Positions 36,364-45,452 of a DNA stretch of 64,000 nt are shown one piece after another; the first letter of the stretch is position 1; every line of letters begins with the position of its first letter. Under the pieces are notes generated by a model. It was given only the letters and a program-made list of their open reading frames with translations. It did no database searches and was not told the DNA's origin. The translations under genes and the position numbers were made by a program. The stretch is from Coprobacillus sp. CAG:605 (lineage in GTDB: Bacteria > Bacillota_I > Bacilli_A > RF39 > UBA660): NCBI GenBank assembly GCA_000433255.1, contig HF998235.1, positions 1 to 64,000 on the forward strand, in the 5' to 3' direction.

Positions 36364-38229
36364 ATGAAAAACTATGAAATAATTGTTGTAGGAGGTGGCC
36401 ATGCGGGTTGTGAAGCTTCTCACATTGCAGCCTATAAAGGCCATAAAACTGCCTTAGTAACTATGAATATCAAAAATATTGCAGATATGCCTTGTAATCC
36501 TTCAATAGGTGGAACTGCTAAAGGAATAATAGTTCGTGAAATCGATGCCCTAGGTGGTTTAATGGGCCGTGTTGCCGACCGTTCTCATTTTCAAATAAAA
36601 ATGCTAAATAGTGGTAAAGGTCCTGCTGTAAGATCACTCCGTGCGCAAGCTGATAAAATAACCTATCCTAAAAATATGCTTCAAGAATTAAAAAACTTAG
36701 AAAATCTTGATATCATTGAAGGCATGGTTGAAGATATTATAGTAGAAAATAACGTAATTAAAGGAATTATCCTTGAAACTGGTGAAAAAATAATGTGCCA
36801 ATGTCTAATTTTAACCACTGGTACTTATCTTAAAGGAAGCATTTTATGCGGTGCGGAAAAACACCCCGGTGGTCCACATGGTGAAAGAAGAAGTAACTAT
36901 TTAAGTGATAATCTAAAGAAAAATGGTCTTCATATTCAACGTTTAAAGACCGGAACTCCTCAAAGAATAGCGGCTTCCTCAATAGATTTTTCAAAAATGA
37001 AACCAGAAACTGGCGACGATACCTATTGGACATTCTCCCATGATTTTCCTCCTCAATATAAAATAAACGAACAACAAAAATGTTATCTTATCTATACCAC
37101 TTTAGAAACCAAAAAAATCATTGAAGATAATTTAGATAAATCAAGTATGTATGGTGGTTACGTTGAAGGCATTGGTCCAAGATACTGTCCTTCAATTGAA
37201 GATAAAGTAGTTCGTTTCCACGATAAAGACCATCATCAACTTTTTTTAGAGCCAGAATCTCTTTATTATGATGATTGGTACCTACAAGGTTTTTCAACTT
37301 CAATGCCTCATGATATTCAAGAACAAATGGTTCATTCCCTACCCGGACTTGAACATGCCAAGATAACTAAGTATGCCTACGCTATTGAATACGATGCCAT
37401 TGACCCACTTCAAATTAACCCATCCTTAGAATCTAAAGTTCTATCTGGCTTATTTACGGCTGGCCAAATAAATGGCACTAGTGGTTATGAAGAAGCCGCC
37501 GGCCAAGGTATAATGGCTGGTATAAATGCAGCTTTAAAATTAGAACAAAAAGCCCCATTAATCTTAAAAAGAAATGAAGCTTACATCGGTGTTTTAATAG
37601 ATGATTTAGTAACTAAGGGAACTAATGAACCTTATCGCATGCTAACTAGTCGTGCTGAATTTAGATTAATTCTTCGTCATGACAACGCTGACTTAAGATT
37701 AAGAGACCTAGCGTACAAAGTAGGAACCATTTCTCAAGAACAATACGATAATTTAAATCTAAAAAAGAAACAAATTCAAGAATTAACTAAAATTTTACAA
37801 GATAATAAATTAAAATTAAACGACGAAACTAAAAAAATATTTCAAGAAAACAACATTGAAGTACCAAGTATTTCAACATCCTTCTATCAATTATTAAAAC
37901 GTCCAGGAATATCTATTCAATTTATTAATAAACTATTAGATTTTAACTATCCTGAAGCTGTTTTAGAACAGGTTGAAATATCCACTAAGTACGAAGGATA
38001 TATCGTTAAAACTAATAAAGAAATCGAAAAAATGTTGAAATTAGAATCTAAGCAAATACCTAAAGATATAGATTATTCTAAAGTAACAAACTTAGCTAGC
38101 GAAGCCCGTCAAAAATTAGAAAAAATTCGTCCGGAAACTATTGGACAAGCTACACGTATATCAGGCGTTAACCCAGCCGATATTTCTATTCTTACTATCT
38201 ATTTAAGAAAGGAATATCCTCATGAATAA
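36364..38229 (+). CDS. mnmG: tRNA modification enzyme MnmG (GidA)
   Basis: MnmG is the FAD- and NADH-dependent partner of MnmE. The 621-residue protein starts with the dinucleotide-binding motif VVGGGHAGCEAS (about 8-19) and has the family signature MPCNPSIGGTAKG. Further motifs are the catalytic GGPHGERRSNY region with Cys nearby and the C-terminal helical domain RPGISIQFI...EVEISTKYEGYI-like segment (QVEISTKYEGYI). It overlaps rsmG by eight bases. Confidence 0.98.
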   Translation: MKNYEIIVVGGGHAGCEASHIAAYKGHKTALVTMNIKNIADMPCNPSIGGTAKGIIVREIDALGGLMGRVADRSHFQIKMLNSGKGPAVRSLRAQADKITYPKNMLQELKNLENLDIIEGMVEDIIVENNVIKGIILETGEKIMCQCLILTTGTYLKGSILCGAEKHPGGPHGERRSNYLSDNLKKNGLHIQRLKTGTPQRIAASSIDFSKMKPETGDDTYWTFSHDFPPQYKINEQQKCYLIYTTLETKKIIEDNLDKSSMYGGYVEGIGPRYCPSIEDKVVRFHDKDHHQLFLEPESLYYDDWYLQGFSTSMPHDIQEQMVHSLPGLEHAKITKYAYAIEYDAIDPLQINPSLESKVLSGLFTAGQINGTSGYEEAAGQGIMAGINAALKLEQKAPLILKRNEAYIGVLIDDLVTKGTNEPYRMLTSRAEFRLILRHDNADLRLRDLAYKVGTISQEQYDNLNLKKKQIQELTKILQDNKLKLNDETKKIFQENNIEVPSISTSFYQLLKRPGISIQFINKLLDFNYPEAVLEQVEISTKYEGYIVKTNKEIEKMLKLESKQIPKDIDYSKVTNLASEARQKLEKIRPETIGQATRISGVNPADISILTIYLRKEYPHE

Positions 38230-38938
38230 AGAAGAATTTCTAATTGCTGTATCAAATCTAGGTTTAAATCTTACCATGCAACAACAAAAAGACTTAGAAA
38301 CATACCAGTCTTTCCTAGAAGAATATAATAAAACAACCAATCTAACAACAATTGTTAATGAATTCGAAGTATACTTAAAACATTTTTATGATTCCTTAAC
38401 AATTATTAAAGAAATTGATTTAACAAAAGTTGATACTCTCTTAGACATTGGAACAGGTGCGGGATTTCCCGGTATGGTATTAAAAATCTGTTATCCTAAT
38501 CTTAATGTTACTTTGCTTGATTCCAACAACAAAAAACTAATCTTTTTAGATAATTTAAAAAATAAATTAAATATAGATGTAACTCTTGTTCATAGTCGTG
38601 CCGAAGAATTTATTACTGACAATCGTGAAAAATTTGATGTTGTTGTAACTCGTGCTGTTGCATCCCTTCCTATCCTTTGTGAACTTGCAATTCCTTACTT
38701 AAAAGTAAACGGCTATTTTATTGCTATGAAATCAAATGCCTTAGAAGAAATCAATGCCAGTACTAATATCTTATCCAAATTAGATAGTAAAATAATTAAT
38801 ATCAATGAATTTGAATTACCTCATGAACATTCCAAAAGAACATTAATAAAAATAGAAAAATTAAAACCAACTAATCATCAATATCCAAGGCAATACAATC
38901 AAATAAAAAAAGAAGTAAGTAATCTCTTAACAAAATAG
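38222..38938 (+). CDS. rsmG: 16S rRNA (guanine527-N7) methyltransferase RsmG
   Basis: RsmG methylates G527 in the 530 loop of 16S rRNA. The 238-residue protein has the SAM motif DIGTGAGFPG (about 77-86) and VTRAVASLP, typical of the family. It is the third gene of mnmE-mnmG-rsmG. The stop lies inside a hairpin whose arms (38913-38922 and 38942-38951) are perfect 10-base complements. Confidence 0.97.
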   Translation: MNKEEFLIAVSNLGLNLTMQQQKDLETYQSFLEEYNKTTNLTTIVNEFEVYLKHFYDSLTIIKEIDLTKVDTLLDIGTGAGFPGMVLKICYPNLNVTLLDSNNKKLIFLDNLKNKLNIDVTLVHSRAEEFITDNREKFDVVVTRAVASLPILCELAIPYLKVNGYFIAMKSNALEEINASTNILSKLDSKIININEFELPHEHSKRTLIKIEKLKPTNHQYPRQYNQIKKEVSNLLTK

Positions 38939-38955
38939 TGGTTACTTACTTTTTA
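38913..38955 (+). terminator. Intrinsic terminator after rsmG
   Basis: 10-bp stem AAGTAAGTAA/TTACTTACTT around a 19-base loop that contains the rsmG stop, followed by a short T-run. Confidence 0.7.
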
Positions 38956-39128
38956 AATTTTATAAAAAATAAAACTATTATTATAATCAAAATATAAAAA
39001 TAACTCTCCAATATAATACCAAAATTTATTATTTTAAAATATCTTTAAGTAAAAAAATTATGGTTGCAAAAAAATTCAATATAGAGTATTATTAATATAG
39101 ACAAGTATAATAAAGGGGCTGATTTATA

Positions 39129-40511
39129 ATGCAAATGGAATCACAAATAGTACAAGTAAATATCGACGATATAATCCCAAATAGGTTTCAACCACGACTT
39201 TCTTTTGACGACCAAGGTTTAAAAGAATTAGCGGCTTCTATAAAAGAACATGGGATAATTCAACCCTTAGTGCTACGTAAACTTGGAAGTAAATATGAAA
39301 TAATTGCTGGCGAAAGAAGATATAAAGCCTCTCAAATGGCTGGACTAACTACAGTACCTGCTGTAATTTCCAATATTGATGATAATTCCAGTGCCGAAGT
39401 AGCTTTAGTTGAAAATATTCAAAGAAGAGACCTAACTCCAATTGAAGAAGCTAGAAGTTACAAAAATCTTCTTGATAAAGGTTATCTAACTCAAGAACAG
39501 CTAGCTAAAAAAATGGGTATCTCTCAATCTGCTATTGCCAACAAACTCCGTCTTTTAAATCTTGATGATGAAGTACAACAGGCTCTTTTAGAAGGAAGAA
39601 TAAGCGAACGTCATGCCCGTGCCCTTCTATCACTAGATAGCAAAACAGCTCAAAAAGAATGGCTTAATCGCATTATAACGGATCGTATGACTGTAAGACA
39701 ACTAGATCAAGAACTAAAACAAGTTCTAAAGAAAAATACTACTAATAAAGAAATTCCTTTAGTAGATATCAACCCAAACGTTGAAGAAATCAAAGATAAA
39801 GCTGTAGATATCAATCCAAATCAAAATAAAAATAGAAATGTGGCGAATCTGATGGTACCAGAAGACATCCTAACAGACTATAGTAGTTCTCTACCTCAAA
39901 ATACTAGCGATATGAAAACAATTAATGTTCCAAATAGCATGGATATAATGTCTAACATGCCTGCTGACGATAACCAAAGTCCCGTTAATAAATTCTTTAA
40001 TACCTTAGAAAGTACTCCTGCTAACGTTAATGGTAACAATGCTTTCTCTGCTGAAAATACTTTTAATATGAATAGTGCTCCGGAGTTAAATTTTAACTTC
40101 AATACTCCAACTTCTTTCGATACTTTAACTCCACTAGAACAACAACCTAAAAAAGATATCGAAATCTTTGACCCAACTCCAAAACAAGAAGAAACAATTA
40201 CAACACCAACTCCTGATTTTAATGCCTTTGAAACCCCAATTGAACTAAACCCAAATAATCGTTTCTTCACTCCTGAACCAAATAATATTACTTCAACATA
40301 CCAAGAATCAACACCTAAACAAGAAGAATTATTTGACCCAATGAGTATGGTTGAGTCACTTGAACCAATTAAAGTATCAAGTTCATTAGATAATTCCATT
40401 GCCATGATAAAAGAAACCATAACTAAACTTCAAAACCAAGGAATTAGAATAAGTTATAATGAAACTGACGAACCTTTAGAACATAAAATAACTATTACTA
40501 TTGATAAATAA
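39129..40511 (+). CDS. noc: Noc-type ParB-family nucleoid occlusion protein with long C-terminal tail
   Basis: ParB/Noc proteins are CTP-dependent DNA clamps. The 460-residue product has the CTP-binding motifs GERRYKAS (about 60-67) and ENIQRRD (about 94-100). The helix-turn-helix reads GISQSAIANKLRLL, and SERHARALL follows. Gln in the recognition helix, Lys in NKLRLL and Arg in ERHAR agree with Bacillus Noc (GQSTIANKLRLL, ERHARAL) rather than Spo0J. The place after rsmG is also that of noc. An in-frame stop shortly upstream rules out a longer N-terminus, so the Bacillus amphipathic membrane helix is missing. From about residue 215 a low-complexity Asn/Pro/Thr-rich region runs to a short conserved-looking C-terminus. 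Confidence 0.88.
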   Translation: MQMESQIVQVNIDDIIPNRFQPRLSFDDQGLKELAASIKEHGIIQPLVLRKLGSKYEIIAGERRYKASQMAGLTTVPAVISNIDDNSSAEVALVENIQRRDLTPIEEARSYKNLLDKGYLTQEQLAKKMGISQSAIANKLRLLNLDDEVQQALLEGRISERHARALLSLDSKTAQKEWLNRIITDRMTVRQLDQELKQVLKKNTTNKEIPLVDINPNVEEIKDKAVDINPNQNKNRNVANLMVPEDILTDYSSSLPQNTSDMKTINVPNSMDIMSNMPADDNQSPVNKFFNTLESTPANVNGNNAFSAENTFNMNSAPELNFNFNTPTSFDTLTPLEQQPKKDIEIFDPTPKQEETITTPTPDFNAFETPIELNPNNRFFTPEPNNITSTYQESTPKQEELFDPMSMVESLEPIKVSSSLDNSIAMIKETITKLQNQGIRISYNETDEPLEHKITITIDK

Positions 40512-40516
40512 CAAAA

Positions 40517-40547
40517 ATGACTGCTTTTTAAGGCAGTCTATTTTTTT
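40517..40547. terminator. Bidirectional terminator between noc and an XRE gene
   Basis: GACTGC/GCAGTC stem (40519-40524 with 40533-40538) with T-rich runs on both sides, serving the convergent genes. Confidence 0.82.
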
Positions 40548-40750
40548 ACATTTAAAACTTTTATACCACAAATATGGCAAAATTCCAAATATGTTTTTAA
40601 CTTTATATTAATCGCACCTCTTTCAACAGCTTTAACCCATTGAACTGATTTGTGCATCTTTTTAGCTAATTCTAGTTGCGTAATATTAGCACTCTCACGA
40701 ATAAACTTAAAAACATCAGGAATATTATAATCTTCAAAACTAATTTTCAT
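40538..40750 (-). CDS. Small XRE-family helix-turn-helix regulator
   Basis: A 70-residue protein consisting of little more than a Cro/C1-type helix-turn-helix: FKFIRESANITQLELAKKM followed by HKSVQWVKAVERGAINI, with the Gln and Glu positions typical of XRE. AGGTGA precedes the ATG at 40750. It is transcribed against the fork, convergent with noc. No toxin-like partner is adjacent. Its targets are unknown. Confidence 0.82.
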   Translation of the reverse strand: MKISFEDYNIPDVFKFIRESANITQLELAKKMHKSVQWVKAVERGAINIKLKTYLEFCHICGIKVLNVKK

Positions 40751-40911
40751 GAATTTCACCTATTAATTTTATATCAAATAGCTATCAAGCAATAACGAAA
40801 AAGTCTATTCTCACTAGACTGTAAGACTACATAAGGGACCTAGTTAAAATAAACTTTATAATAATAAATTTTATCAAAAAAGATAATTCCCCTTAATCAT
40901 AATAAACTTTA

Positions 40912-42864
40912 TTATTCAGTAATATTTTCCTTATTACCTTCATATTCCATTTCACTATTCACATACTCACTACCTTTAACATAATAGTAAACATACATTT
41001 TTTTATCATTATCAGCCTGATTACCCGTTATCGCATCAAGTGGCACCCCTACTACATTCTCAGGCACATCATACCACCTAGCTTCTTTATCTTTTAAATA
41101 TTCCTCAACAGTATTTACCCATATATTCTTTGAAATATTTCCATCTACTGGATTCATTTGCCTATTATCGTCATATCCATTCCAAACCAACATCAAAATA
41201 TCTGGATTGTACCCAATCATATAACAGTCAGTCCCCGACGACCCAGTTTTCATAGCATACTTTCGACTTATCTTTGAACCTAAACTAATAATCGTTGGCG
41301 TATTATAATCAATAAAAGCCGAATTATATGTCGCCGTTAGCATTTCATTTAAAATAAACGTATAATTAGAATTTAAAACTTGAGTACTATTATTTTTCTT
41401 TTCGTATAAAATATTTCCATGCATATCCGTAACCTTTAAAATTACCCCCAAGTCTTTTTTATATCCATTACTAGCTAAAGTAGTATAAGCATTAGCAAAA
41501 TCCCACATCGAGATCTCTGCTGTTCCTAAAGGCAGTGACGGGATAGTCGGTAAGTCTTTTTTTATCCCCATTCTCTTTGCTGTTTTAACCAACATATCTT
41601 CTCCTAAAAACAAATGAGTCTTCACCGCATAAATATTATCACTATAACTTAACGCCGCCGCCATAGTAATTTCTTTATTAGCATATTTTTTATTATAATT
41701 TTGTGGTGAATACGTATCATTATTAGCAAATACAAACGTTGTTTCCTCACTTAAAAACTTTGAAGAAGATGTCATTCCATTTTCTAACGCCGCATAATAA
41801 AGTATCGGTTTCATAGTACTACCAACTTGTCTTTCAGCACTAACTACTCTATTAAATTGACTTTTATTATAATCTCTTCCCCCAACTAATGCCATTATAT
41901 TTCCCGTATTTGGATCAATTATCATACTAGCCACTTGCATCTCATTATCTGGCATATATTCATTAACATTTTTCTCTAAAATACCTTGTAGTTCAATATC
42001 CAAAGACGTATAAATCTTTAAACCTCCCGTTTCAATTAATGATTTCGGTATTGCAAGTTTATCTAACTCACTTTTAACAACATCTTGATAATACATCAAC
42101 GTATCTAAATTATTTTCACTTCTCTTACCATATAAAATCAAAGTATTTTTAAATAAATTATCCGCATCTTCTTCACTTAACTTCTTATTATTAACCATAG
42201 CTTTTGCTACAATCTTCCCCCTTAATATTGCATCGTCATAATTACTAATCGGGTTATAATAACTAGGTCCCTTAGGAATACCAGCTAAAACAATACTTTC
42301 TTCCAAAGTCAAATCCTTTGCACTTTTATTAAAATAATACTCTGCCGCACTACCAATTCCAAAATTACCTTGCCCAAAATTAATCGTATTAATATATCCT
42401 TCTAATATTTCATTCTTACTATAATGCATCTCTAACTTTAAAGTAAGCCAAGCCTCCTCTATCTTTCTTTCCCATGTCTTATCAAAATCTAAATACAAAT
42501 TTTTAACATACTGCTGAGATATAGTACTAGCGCCACCAACTACTTTCCTACTTTTTATATTCTGCAACATAGTTTTTATAATTCTTAAATAATCAAAACC
42601 CTTATGCTTATAAAAATTTTTATCTTCAATACTTATTATGGCATTCAAAAAATCTGGTGAAACATCACTTAAACTTACCCACTTTGAATTTCCACTTCCT
42701 TGGTACACAATAGTCTCATTATGGTCATAAATATAATACTGTCCTGTTGTTTTAATATCTAAAACTGGACTAATATAAGCCATAAAATAAAGTCCTAAAA
42801 TACTTACAATGCCTAAGACAAATAATAGACAAAATACCTTAAAAAGTCGCTTAAATCTCTTCAA
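40912..42864 (-). CDS. Class A penicillin-binding protein (glycosyltransferase/transpeptidase)
   Basis: A bifunctional peptidoglycan synthase of 650 residues. It has a basic N-terminus and one membrane helix (about 9-31). A GT51 domain contains EDKNFYKHKG and GGASTISQQYVKN. The transpeptidase domain has GSTMKP (active Ser), SDN in YSDNIYA, and KTGSSG. The apparent start is TTG with GGGTGA upstream. It is transcribed against the fork and divergently from the DUF1934 gene. It could correspond to Bacillus PbpG or PonA types; the C-terminal tail is short. Confidence 0.93.
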   Translation of the reverse strand: MKRFKRLFKVFCLLFVLGIVSILGLYFMAYISPVLDIKTTGQYYIYDHNETIVYQGSGNSKWVSLSDVSPDFLNAIISIEDKNFYKHKGFDYLRIIKTMLQNIKSRKVVGGASTISQQYVKNLYLDFDKTWERKIEEAWLTLKLEMHYSKNEILEGYINTINFGQGNFGIGSAAEYYFNKSAKDLTLEESIVLAGIPKGPSYYNPISNYDDAILRGKIVAKAMVNNKKLSEEDADNLFKNTLILYGKRSENNLDTLMYYQDVVKSELDKLAIPKSLIETGGLKIYTSLDIELQGILEKNVNEYMPDNEMQVASMIIDPNTGNIMALVGGRDYNKSQFNRVVSAERQVGSTMKPILYYAALENGMTSSSKFLSEETTFVFANNDTYSPQNYNKKYANKEITMAAALSYSDNIYAVKTHLFLGEDMLVKTAKRMGIKKDLPTIPSLPLGTAEISMWDFANAYTTLASNGYKKDLGVILKVTDMHGNILYEKKNNSTQVLNSNYTFILNEMLTATYNSAFIDYNTPTIISLGSKISRKYAMKTGSSGTDCYMIGYNPDILMLVWNGYDDNRQMNPVDGNISKNIWVNTVEEYLKDKEARWYDVPENVVGVPLDAITGNQADNDKKMYVYYYVKGSEYVNSEMEYEGNKENITE

Positions 42865-42910
42865 AATTCTTCACCCTAACACTATTATGTAAAAAAAATG
42901 CGTTTTTATG

Positions 42911-42939
42911 TAGTCAATTTCCAATCTCTATGTTATAAT
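42911..42939 (+). promoter_or_regulatory. Promoter ahead of the DUF1934-argS-rpoE genes
   Basis: TATAAT at 42934-42939 with a weak TAGTCA 17 bases upstream; the start would lie just before the Shine-Dalgarno GGAGGG (42955-42960). Confidence 0.5.
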
Positions 42940-42967
42940 GTTTTAGAAAAAAACGGAGGGCTGTTTT

Positions 42968-43324
42968 TTGAAGAAAAAATTAGATATAAATTTATTAAAA
43001 AATAACAATTTAACATATACTAAAAAAGATGTATCATACGATACATACAACAATATTATAAAATACAACTTAGACGATGTTGTAAATACTCTAGAATTAC
43101 TCGAAGATGGTGTAATATTCACTAGAGAAAACGACGAATATTTATTTAATTTAAAACTATCTAAAGATCAAAATACTTGCCGTTATTTGCTTAAAGAATT
43201 AGATAGTTATATTGATATCGTAGTAGATGATGGTCAAATTATAAAAGAAGATAATAAACTAACTATTAATTATCAAATCGAAAGTGATGATGAATTTACT
43301 ACTATTGAATTATTTTTAAAGTAG
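42968..43324 (+). CDS. DUF1934 (YwiB-like) beta-barrel protein
   Basis: A 118-residue protein whose short alternating strands (LELLEDGVIFTREN, LFNLKLSKD, IDIVVDDGQI, LTINYQIE) resemble the DUF1934/YwiB family, a calycin-like beta barrel of unknown function. In Bacillus ywiB adjoins argS; here argS starts nine bases downstream, which supports the call. The start is TTG with GGAGGG seven bases ahead. Confidence 0.75.
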   Translation: MKKKLDINLLKNNNLTYTKKDVSYDTYNNIIKYNLDDVVNTLELLEDGVIFTRENDEYLFNLKLSKDQNTCRYLLKELDSYIDIVVDDGQIIKEDNKLTINYQIESDDEFTTIELFLK

Positions 43325-43333
43325 GGTGAGATT

Positions 43334-44947
43334 ATGAAAGAAAAAATAAGAGAAATATTACTTCAAAGTTTAAAAGAAAATAATATTGAATATGAAGAAG
43401 ATATTATTATCGAAAATCCAAATAAAAAAGATAATGGGGATTATTCAACAAACTTAGCATTACGTTTAACTAAATTACTACATAAAAATCCCTTAGAAAT
43501 AGCCCAAAATATTACAAATAAAATAAATAGTGATTTATTTACCAAAGTAGAAATTGCTAAACCAGGTTTTATTAACTTTTACATGGATAAAAAATATTTA
43601 TTAGATAATATTAATACTGTCTTAGAACTTCAAGAAAACTATGGCCGTAACAATATTGGACATTATAAACGATACAACTTAGAATTTGTCAGTGCCAATC
43701 CAACCGGTATTTTGCATTTGGGAAACGCTAGAGGCGGAGCATATGGTGATTCCTTAGCGCGAATCTTAAGATTTAGTGGTTATGACGTAACTGAAGAATA
43801 TTATGTTAATGATGCTGGTAATCAAGTTAACAACCTCGCTTTATCAATAGAGGCTAGATATAAAACGATTTGTGGTATTCCTACTGACTTACCAGAAAAT
43901 GGCTATCATGGTCAAGAAATTATTGAAATTGCTAAGAACTTATATAATGAACATCAAGATACCTTATTAAATGAAAACATTGAATATTATAAAAATCTTG
44001 GTATCAATATTCTATTAGATAAAATCAAAAAAGTCTTAAAAGATTATCGCATCAACTATGATGTCTATACTAGCGAAAAATCAATTTACAAAACCCATCC
44101 AATTCCTGAAATTATAAATAAATTAACTACTAATGGTTATACTTATGAACAAGAAGGTGCTACTTGGTTAAAAGCTAGCGAACTAGGAGATTCTAAAGAC
44201 CATGTTTTAGTTAAAGCTGACGGCCTATACACTTACTTAGTACCAGATATTGCATACCATATCGATAAAATTGAAAGAGGGTATGACCATTTAATTGACG
44301 TTTTTGGAACTGACCACCATGGTTATGTTGCGCGCCTTAAAGGCTCCCTAAAAGCTCTAGGGTACGACCCAGACATCTTAGATGTTAAACTATTACAATT
44401 AGTAAGATTAGTATCTAATGGTGAAGAAATAAAAATGAGTAAACGTACCGGTAAAATAGTATCTCTTCAAGAATTAATTGACTTAGTAGGTGTTAATGCT
44501 GCAAGATACTTCTTCGTAAGCAGATCCCTTGATACTCAAATGGATTTTGACTTAGACCTAGCCACTAAAAAATCTAACGAAAACCCTGTTTATTACGTAT
44601 CATACGCTTACGCTAGAATCTGCAATATTTTAAATAATTACGAAGGAAAAATAACTAACGTTACAGAATATAAAACCATAAATAGTCCTGAAGCATATAA
44701 TGTCTTAGAACAAATTTATAAATTTAACGAAGTAGTAATATCCGCTGCAACTAAAGAATTACCTCACTTAATTACTAATTACGTCTATGATTTAGCAGAA
44801 TCATTCCATTCACTATATTCTAAAGAAAGAATAATTACAGAAGATAAAGAAAAAACCAACGAATACTTAAACTTAATTAGTGCCGTTAAAGTAACACTTA
44901 AAAATGCATTAGATTTAATTGGTGTTATACCACCAGAAAAAATGTAG
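43334..44947 (+). CDS. argS: Arginyl-tRNA synthetase
   Basis: ArgRS charges tRNA-Arg. The 537-residue class I enzyme has the N-terminal Add-1 domain, the HIGH equivalent in TGILHLGNARGG (about 120-131), the KMSKS equivalent in IKMSKRTGK, and a C-terminal DALR anticodon-binding domain. It lies between the DUF1934 gene and rpoE, with no T-box leader seen. Confidence 0.98.
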   Translation: MKEKIREILLQSLKENNIEYEEDIIIENPNKKDNGDYSTNLALRLTKLLHKNPLEIAQNITNKINSDLFTKVEIAKPGFINFYMDKKYLLDNINTVLELQENYGRNNIGHYKRYNLEFVSANPTGILHLGNARGGAYGDSLARILRFSGYDVTEEYYVNDAGNQVNNLALSIEARYKTICGIPTDLPENGYHGQEIIEIAKNLYNEHQDTLLNENIEYYKNLGINILLDKIKKVLKDYRINYDVYTSEKSIYKTHPIPEIINKLTTNGYTYEQEGATWLKASELGDSKDHVLVKADGLYTYLVPDIAYHIDKIERGYDHLIDVFGTDHHGYVARLKGSLKALGYDPDILDVKLLQLVRLVSNGEEIKMSKRTGKIVSLQELIDLVGVNAARYFFVSRSLDTQMDFDLDLATKKSNENPVYYVSYAYARICNILNNYEGKITNVTEYKTINSPEAYNVLEQIYKFNEVVISAATKELPHLITNYVYDLAESFHSLYSKERIITEDKEKTNEYLNLISAVKVTLKNALDLIGVIPPEKM

Positions 44948-44958
44948 GAGGAAATTTT

Positions 44959-45399
44959 ATGAAATTAAACGATTTAACCAAAGCTGAATTAGAAGCTATG
45001 AGTTATGATGATATAGCGTACTTAATATTAAGCGAAGAAAAAAAGGAAACCAAAATAACTGACCTTTTTAAAAAAGTTTGTGATTTACTAGGGTTATCCC
45101 AAGCAGAATATGAAGCAAAAATAACTGATTTTTTCCAAGTACTATCCACTGATCAAAGATTTGTTATGGTTGATAAAGGATACTGGGATTTAAAGAGTAA
45201 TCATAAGGCTAATATTATTATGGATAATGATGAAGAAGACGAAGAAGAAAAAGAGGAAGACGAAGAAGACGAAGACACAACTGAAGAAAACGATGATTTA
45301 TTCTATGATGAAGATTCAACTGACGACGATACAACTGATGATGATTTAAAAGATTTAGTAATCGTAACCGATGATGACGAAGAAAATGCAAACCTTTAA
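44959..45399 (+). CDS. rpoE: RNA polymerase delta subunit RpoE
   Basis: Delta is a Bacillota-specific RNA polymerase subunit that speeds recycling and alters promoter selectivity. The 146-residue protein has the folded N-terminal HARE-HTH domain (SYDDIAYLILSEEKKE, then YWDLKSNH, about 1-80). A long unstructured run of Asp and Glu (about 87-140) mimics nucleic acid. GGAGG precedes the ATG. Its stop codon is within the next terminator. Confidence 0.96.
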   Translation: MKLNDLTKAELEAMSYDDIAYLILSEEKKETKITDLFKKVCDLLGLSQAEYEAKITDFFQVLSTDQRFVMVDKGYWDLKSNHKANIIMDNDEEDEEEKEEDEEDEDTTEENDDLFYDEDSTDDDTTDDDLKDLVIVTDDDEENANL

Positions 45400-45412
45400 C
45401 GTTTGCTTTCTT
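45388..45412 (+). terminator. Intrinsic terminator at the end of rpoE
   Basis: GCAAAC/GTTTGC stem (45388-45393 with 45401-45406) with the stop codon in the loop, then a T-rich run. Confidence 0.75.
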
Positions 45413-45425
45413 TTCTCTTCCACGA

Positions 45426-45431
45426 TATAAT
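45426..45431 (+). promoter_or_regulatory. Promoter -10 element of prfA
   Basis: TATAAT at 45426-45431, shortly before AAGGAG and the prfA ATG. The -35 lies in the preceding terminator tail and is weak. Confidence 0.5.
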
Positions 45432-45452
45432 ACATAAAGAAGGAGCTAGAAA

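Noticed and set aside
38462..38478. Partial Noc-like sequence ATTTCCCGG inside rsmG
   Set aside because: Only half of the palindrome matches, and it codes for the conserved GFPG of the RsmG SAM motif.
38946..39011. Minus-strand frame of 21 hydrophobic residues downstream of rsmG, beginning at a TTG
   Set aside because: GGAGAG overlaps the proposed TTG instead of preceding it, composition alone can give such a frame in AT-rich DNA, and no known small protein matches.
39896..40420. Long minus-strand frame opposite the noc tail
   Set aside because: It mirrors the low-complexity noc tail codons; it has no ribosome binding site and no homology.
40538..40750. XRE gene as the antitoxin of a toxin-antitoxin pair
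   Set aside because: No small partner gene lies next to it; the flanks are noc and a PBP gene.
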